Source: Talaromyces rugulosus
Lineage: Eukaryota > Ascomycota > Eurotiomycetes > Eurotiales > Trichocomaceae
Assembly (NCBI RefSeq): GCF_013368755.1
Contig: NC_049563.1
Coordinates: forward strand, 3,534,001 to 3,598,000
DNA length: 64,000 nucleotides
Direction: 5' to 3'
The notes beneath the pieces are model-generated. The model saw nothing but the letters and a program-made list of their open reading frames with translations, was not told the origin of the DNA and did not search any database. Both the position numbers and the translations under genes were made by a program. Positions 59,113 to 64,000 of this stretch are shown here, piece after piece (position 1 is the stretch's first letter; the number at the start of each line of letters is the position of its first letter).

Positions 59113-62100
59113 GATCTAGTTTCTTAGAATTAATATTATAGAATGATTTTAGTACTAATAAAGCATTTAAAAAGTACTTTATTAGATATAGCTTTTTCTA
59201 GTATATCTAGAAGTCTAAGATTTTATTAATTTTTTATTCTAAATTTCTATTAATCTAAAGCTTAGGAAAAAATTTTTTTAGTTAATTAGTAAGGGGTTTA
59301 GTTAAATTAATATAATAAAGCTTATTTAGAGAAAAGATATAGTGTATTTATATGCTTTATAGTAAATTTAATTTAAAGATATATTCTATTTTATATAGTA
59401 TTTTATATAGTTTTTTAGATTAATAGTCTAGTTTTCTATCTAATTATTTTGTATCGTATCTTTTGTTATTAATATAGATATAGTTACTAACTTTAAAGTT
59501 TATTTTTTATTTATACTTATTTACTTACTATTACTATCTATTTTATACTTTTATAATATTATTATAGATATGATTTTATATATATTTTAAATATTATATC
59601 TATATTTAAGCTTTTTTTTTATTTAGTATATAGTTTTTAAATAGTGTTAGTAGTATTTAATTAAATAATATTTAAAAAGTATAATTTTTTTTTATTTTAA
59701 ATAAAAATATCTCTATAGATTTCTATAATAGTAATATAGCTGTAAAATTAATAATTAATAAATATTCTGATTAGTTATTTATTATAAAGTTAATATATAA
59801 CTAGCTCTAGCTATTATTAAAGATATTAATTCGCTATCTCTATTTATTTATCTATCTAGATATACTATATATACTATTAATAAGGATTTAACATATCTTT
59901 TTCTAGAATTTAAAAATAAATTAGCCTTTTTAATCTAATATAATGTTATTTAATAAATCTATTTATAAAAAGATATATTAAATCTATAACTTTATTATAT
60001 CTCTAATTGTTACTTTTTTGTAGTATAATATAAAGACTAGTTTTTTAATTAAATAGTTAATAATAATAAAAATGTTATTAAATCTTTATTTATTCTAAGA
60101 TAGCTCTATAAAGTTTATTAATAAATGTTGTTAAAGTTGTACTAAGATAGATAGTAATTAAAAAAGTCTAAAGACCTTATCTTTATATATATTTATTTTT
60201 TTATATATTGTATAATTATCTATATATTGGTTTATATTATTACTTTATATTTCTTAATAGAATTATTTTTAGACTAGCTTTAGTATTTTTATATATCCTA
60301 GATATATTATTATAAGTTATTAGTTAATATATTTTATTTAATAATAGTTATATTTATAAATCATCCTTTTTAAGAATATAAAATTATTTATTAAAAAAAA
60401 ATTATTTTTTAATTATTTTATAGCTTTTTTTTTTCTTTAAAAATAAAACTTTAGTATCTTTTTTAATTATATATTCCTTATTGGCTACTAATATCTTAAT
60501 AATAATATTATTCTTTATAGTTAAAGTGATTAATTTTATATATATTATCTTAAATATAATCTTATTATTAATTTTATATTATAATAATAGTATTTAATTT
60601 TAATAATTAAAATTTTTTATTTTTTAATTTTTTTTTTAAATAAAGATATCTATTAATATATTCATTTTTTCTAGTTAATATCTAAATATAAAATATTATT
60701 CTTTTAAAAACTTATATTATTAAATTTATTAGATATTTAAAGCTTTAGTAATTATAAAATACTTAAAAATCTAATAATCTAATAAAATATTAAAAAACTT
60801 TTATTCTCTTAGTTTAATTAATTTAGATTTTTATTTTTTTAAAATTTTTATTACTATTAGTAGTTCTTTATTATAGATATTATAATTATATTTAGCTAAG
60901 ATTATTAATATAAAATAGTATATAATTAAATATTATTCTTTATCTTTATATAGTTAAGATAGGACTATAGCTATTACTCTGTCTAATATATCTATTTTTA
61001 TATAGATTTAGTAATTAAAATTATAATAGACTAATATTAAAGTTTTTAATAATTTTTTTTTTAGATTTTTAAATATTTCTTTATACTTTTTATTTTATAT
61101 AAATAAAATATTAGTTTAAGTAAAATAATATAATAGTTTTATAGTTTAGCTATAGATCTTTATAAACTTTTAATAGAAGTTATAGAAATTAAGAAATAAG
61201 TATATTTTTAAAATTATTATTAGTGTTTTTTAGAAAAAAATAATCTTAATTTTTATTAAGTTAATCTTTATCTTTTTTAAAGTAATGATAAAGCTTAGAT
61301 ATTTAGTTAATATAATATAGAACTTATATTTCTTAATACTAGCTTATAGTTTTATTTCTTAGGGTCTTTTTAGTACTTATTATATATATATTTTATACTT
61401 TAATTTATTTTTACTGTATATTAATAGATTATTAATAAAGATGATTATAAACTAGTTAAGATAGTTTCTAAAAATATTATTAATTAATTATTAAAATATT
61501 ACTAGTTTATTAATAAGACTAAACAGTATAATTTTATATTTAAAAATACTATATTAATAGTAGAAAATAATTAGATCTATAAAATTTAAATATATTTAGA
61601 TTTAATAAAATCTTTATCTAATATCTAATTTAATAAAGATTTTTATCTTATTAAGTGTTCAAAGACTTTTTTAATAAATAGTAATAAATATCAATCTTTT
61701 CTAATTAAAATATTTAGCTTAATATAGAAGCAGAATTTATTATTAATTTTCTTACCTATAAGAATTAGAGATATAAATAATATATTATTAGAGATAATAA
61801 ATTTTTTATCTAGATTATTAATAATATAATTTTAAACTATTTAAAGCTATTTTTTTTAGTATTTAATATAAAAAATTCTAATTTAACTCTAAATTCTAAT
61901 TTAATTTAATTTTAGAATTATATTTTTAATAAACTAGTAATTTATTTAAATAGATTTTTAAAAAAATATTAATAAATTTATAATATTAATCTAGTAGCTA
62001 TTACTTAATTTTTTTATTTTTAATTAATTTAGTTATTTTCTTCTTTTTAATTTTTAGTGTTTATTTTATCTTATAAAGACTAGTTATAAAAATTTTTATA

Positions 62101-64000
62101 GTCTTACTTTTTATATAATAATAGAATTTAATAGCTCTAATAACTACTATATCTAGTCTATATATCTTTTTTTCTAAATATTAATAAAATAAGTTTTTTT
62201 TTAGACTAATAATTCATAACACTTTTTTAGTACTACTAAAAGATTTTATAATATTTTTTAATTATAAAACTTTCTTTATTTTCTATAGTTCTATTTTTAA
62301 TTATATTCTTTATATTTTTTTTATAACTATAGATATTTTCTTTTAAGATTCTAATTATAAAAATAAAATAAATTCTTCTATTAATTAATCTTAATATTCT
62401 ATATTAGTTTAATACTTAAGATTAATTAGTCTTTCTTTTTTTAGTATTATTTTTAGTATATAGATAAACTATTTTCTTTTTATTTAGTCTTTAAAAGATA
62501 TATTCTCTAGTTATAAGAGATAATAGTTTCTATAATCTATTAATATATTATATTTCTCTAGTTATATATAACCTAGAATTATATTCTAAAGTCTTTAAAT
62601 TTAGAGTTTTTTTCTTAAGAGGATATTTATTAGTATAATAACTATTTAGTTTATAATTAAAATATTTATCTTTATTTATTAACTTTTTTTTTCTTTTTAG
62701 AAAAGCTATAATTAAAGAGTTTTATTCTTCAGCTTTAATTTTCTAGAGATATTTAATTAATAGTCTCTCTAACTAAAGTCTTTATTATTTCTAATTCTAT
62801 AACTATAGATATATTATTTTTCTTTAGTAATCTGTTTAAAATGGTTAATAATAGTATAATATCTTTATATAAAGATTTAATATAATATTATTAAGTCAAT
62901 ATTTTTCTTAATTATAGTATATTATATATTAAATAAAAGTTTATAGTAGAGTTTTTTTTTTTATTTTAATAAAGTAAAATTAGCTTTCTAAACTAAAAAT
63001 ATAAATTTTAATAAAAAAATCTAAATTTTTAAATTTTTTATTATTAAATAATAGAATTCTATTTTTATATTAATTATATAGTTTTTATCTATATAAATTA
63101 TTTTTAGATACTTAAAGATATTACTAATATTTTAATAATATTATATTAAGTCTTTCTAGAATTATAGAAATAAATAGTTAGTTATTTTTGTTTTATATAT
63201 TTTTTTATATATATTATACAGACTAAAGCTATTAAATAATAGTTAATATTAGTTTTTAACTTATTCTTAATATTAATTTTCTATAATTTATATTTAAAAT
63301 TAATTCTATTTAATAGTAGCTAACTATCTAATAATTTAATAGTTTTTTTTTTATAATTTTTTCTAGTTAAAGAAGTATTAATAATTATAATATTATATTT
63401 AGTAATTAGTTTAGATATAGCATAGTAATAGTTAACTAAATTATTTTTAAGATTCTAAATCTTTTTTCTTATAAAGTTAATTTTTTTTATATTATTATTA
63501 CTAGACTTAGTAAGAGTCTTTTTTAGTTATTTTTTTTTATATAAAAAGATATTAGAATAAGTTTTTAAATAGATTTTTAAAATTATTTCTATAAAGGTTA
63601 AGAAATTTATTTTTATTAAATAGTCTTTTAAAAATATCTCTAAATTTTAATTTTTTAAGATTAATGATTAAATAATAACTAGATTTTTTTATATTATTAT
63701 TATTAGTGCATTTGCTATACTAATATCTATTAATAGTATTTAATCTTATTATAATACTAGTTTATAAAATTGTTAGATTTTAAATAAAAATAAATAAAGG
63801 TTTAGAATTAAAATATTAATAAAATATTTATTATAGCTATATAGACTGTACTAAATATAAAAAAATTAAAATAAAAAAAAAATCTATTTATAATTAGAAT
63901 ATTAATTATACTAATTATAAGAAAGATAAAGATAAATATAATAATATTTATTATAATATAATATACTTTTTCTAAAGATATTTAATTTTTATTTAGAAAT
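59113..64000 (-). mobile_element. Gy-E: gypsy pol, partial, RIP-saturated
   Basis: On the minus strand 61390-61520 reads L-F-S-L-I-N-K, then L-I-N-N-I-F-R-N-Y-L-N, then F-I-I-I-F-I-N-N-L-L-I-Y-S-K-N. This is the FGLTNAPATFQ...YIDDLLIYS core of gypsy reverse transcriptase, with catalytic Asp codons changed to Asn. Integrase should lie at lower and gag at higher coordinates, but RIP hides them. The element runs off the window end. G and C are rare across the whole stretch and no host gene is visible. Confidence 0.6.

Noticed and set aside
1..64000. CRISPR array, rRNA or tRNA genes
   Set aside because: No spaced direct repeats of that type and no recognisable rRNA or tRNA sequence were seen; the organism is a fungus.

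Overview
The window looks like a chromosome arm of a filamentous ascomycete, probably Eurotiales-like. The evidence is spliced fungal genes, a Zn2Cys6 regulator, a secreted fungal lipase, chromodomain Ty3/gypsy elements, Tad/I-type LINEs and a pogo/Fot1-type transposon. Nearly all repeats carry C-to-T / G-to-A changes. Stops in old reading frames are almost all TAG/TAA at positions expected to be CAG, CAA or TGG, which is the CpA-to-TpA mark of repeat-induced point mutation (RIP).

Layout. Bases 1-8.2 kb are the host part: a decayed SRPK-like kinase pseudogene, an apparently intact Zn2Cys6 transcription factor, a remnant of an MFS transporter, an intact secreted lipase and a decayed C2H2 zinc-finger remnant. 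From 8,235 to 18,220 lies a pogo/Fot1 element with perfect 49-bp terminal inverted repeats. It is split by a complete chromovirus (Gy-A) and by a solo LTR (family Gy-C), each with a 5-bp target duplication. From 18,481 the 5' LTR and gag of a second gypsy (Gy-B') begin. They are cut by LINE-1 copies A and B. Copy B is itself cut by a complete gypsy (Gy-B, minus strand) and a complete second LINE (LINE-2), each bounded by target-site duplications. From 40.4 to 53.5 kb there are three more LINE-1 copies: E (plus), F (minus, 5'-truncated) and G (minus, full length, youngest). From 53.5 to 55.08 kb are the chromodomain end and 3' LTR of a Gy-C chromovirus. From 55.08 kb to the end is an extremely AT-rich, RIP-saturated block with two further gypsy remnants on the minus strand (Gy-D, Gy-E) and a few unmutated LTR edges.

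The most interesting signal is that three different gypsy families here each carry an extra gene at the 3' end, antisense to gag-pol. In Gy-A it is a roughly 278-codon frame with a canonical fungal intron that can only be spliced from the antisense transcript. In Gy-B and Gy-C it is a homologous protein with a Zn2Cys6-like cysteine spacing followed by a coiled coil, running tail-to-tail into the chromodomain. A second general signal is that RIP stops short of element edges: LTR ends, transposon inverted repeats and LINE ends stay unmutated for about 50-110 bp.

Only the transcription factor and the lipase look like working host genes. They are neighbours on the same strand, and co-regulation is possible but not shown.
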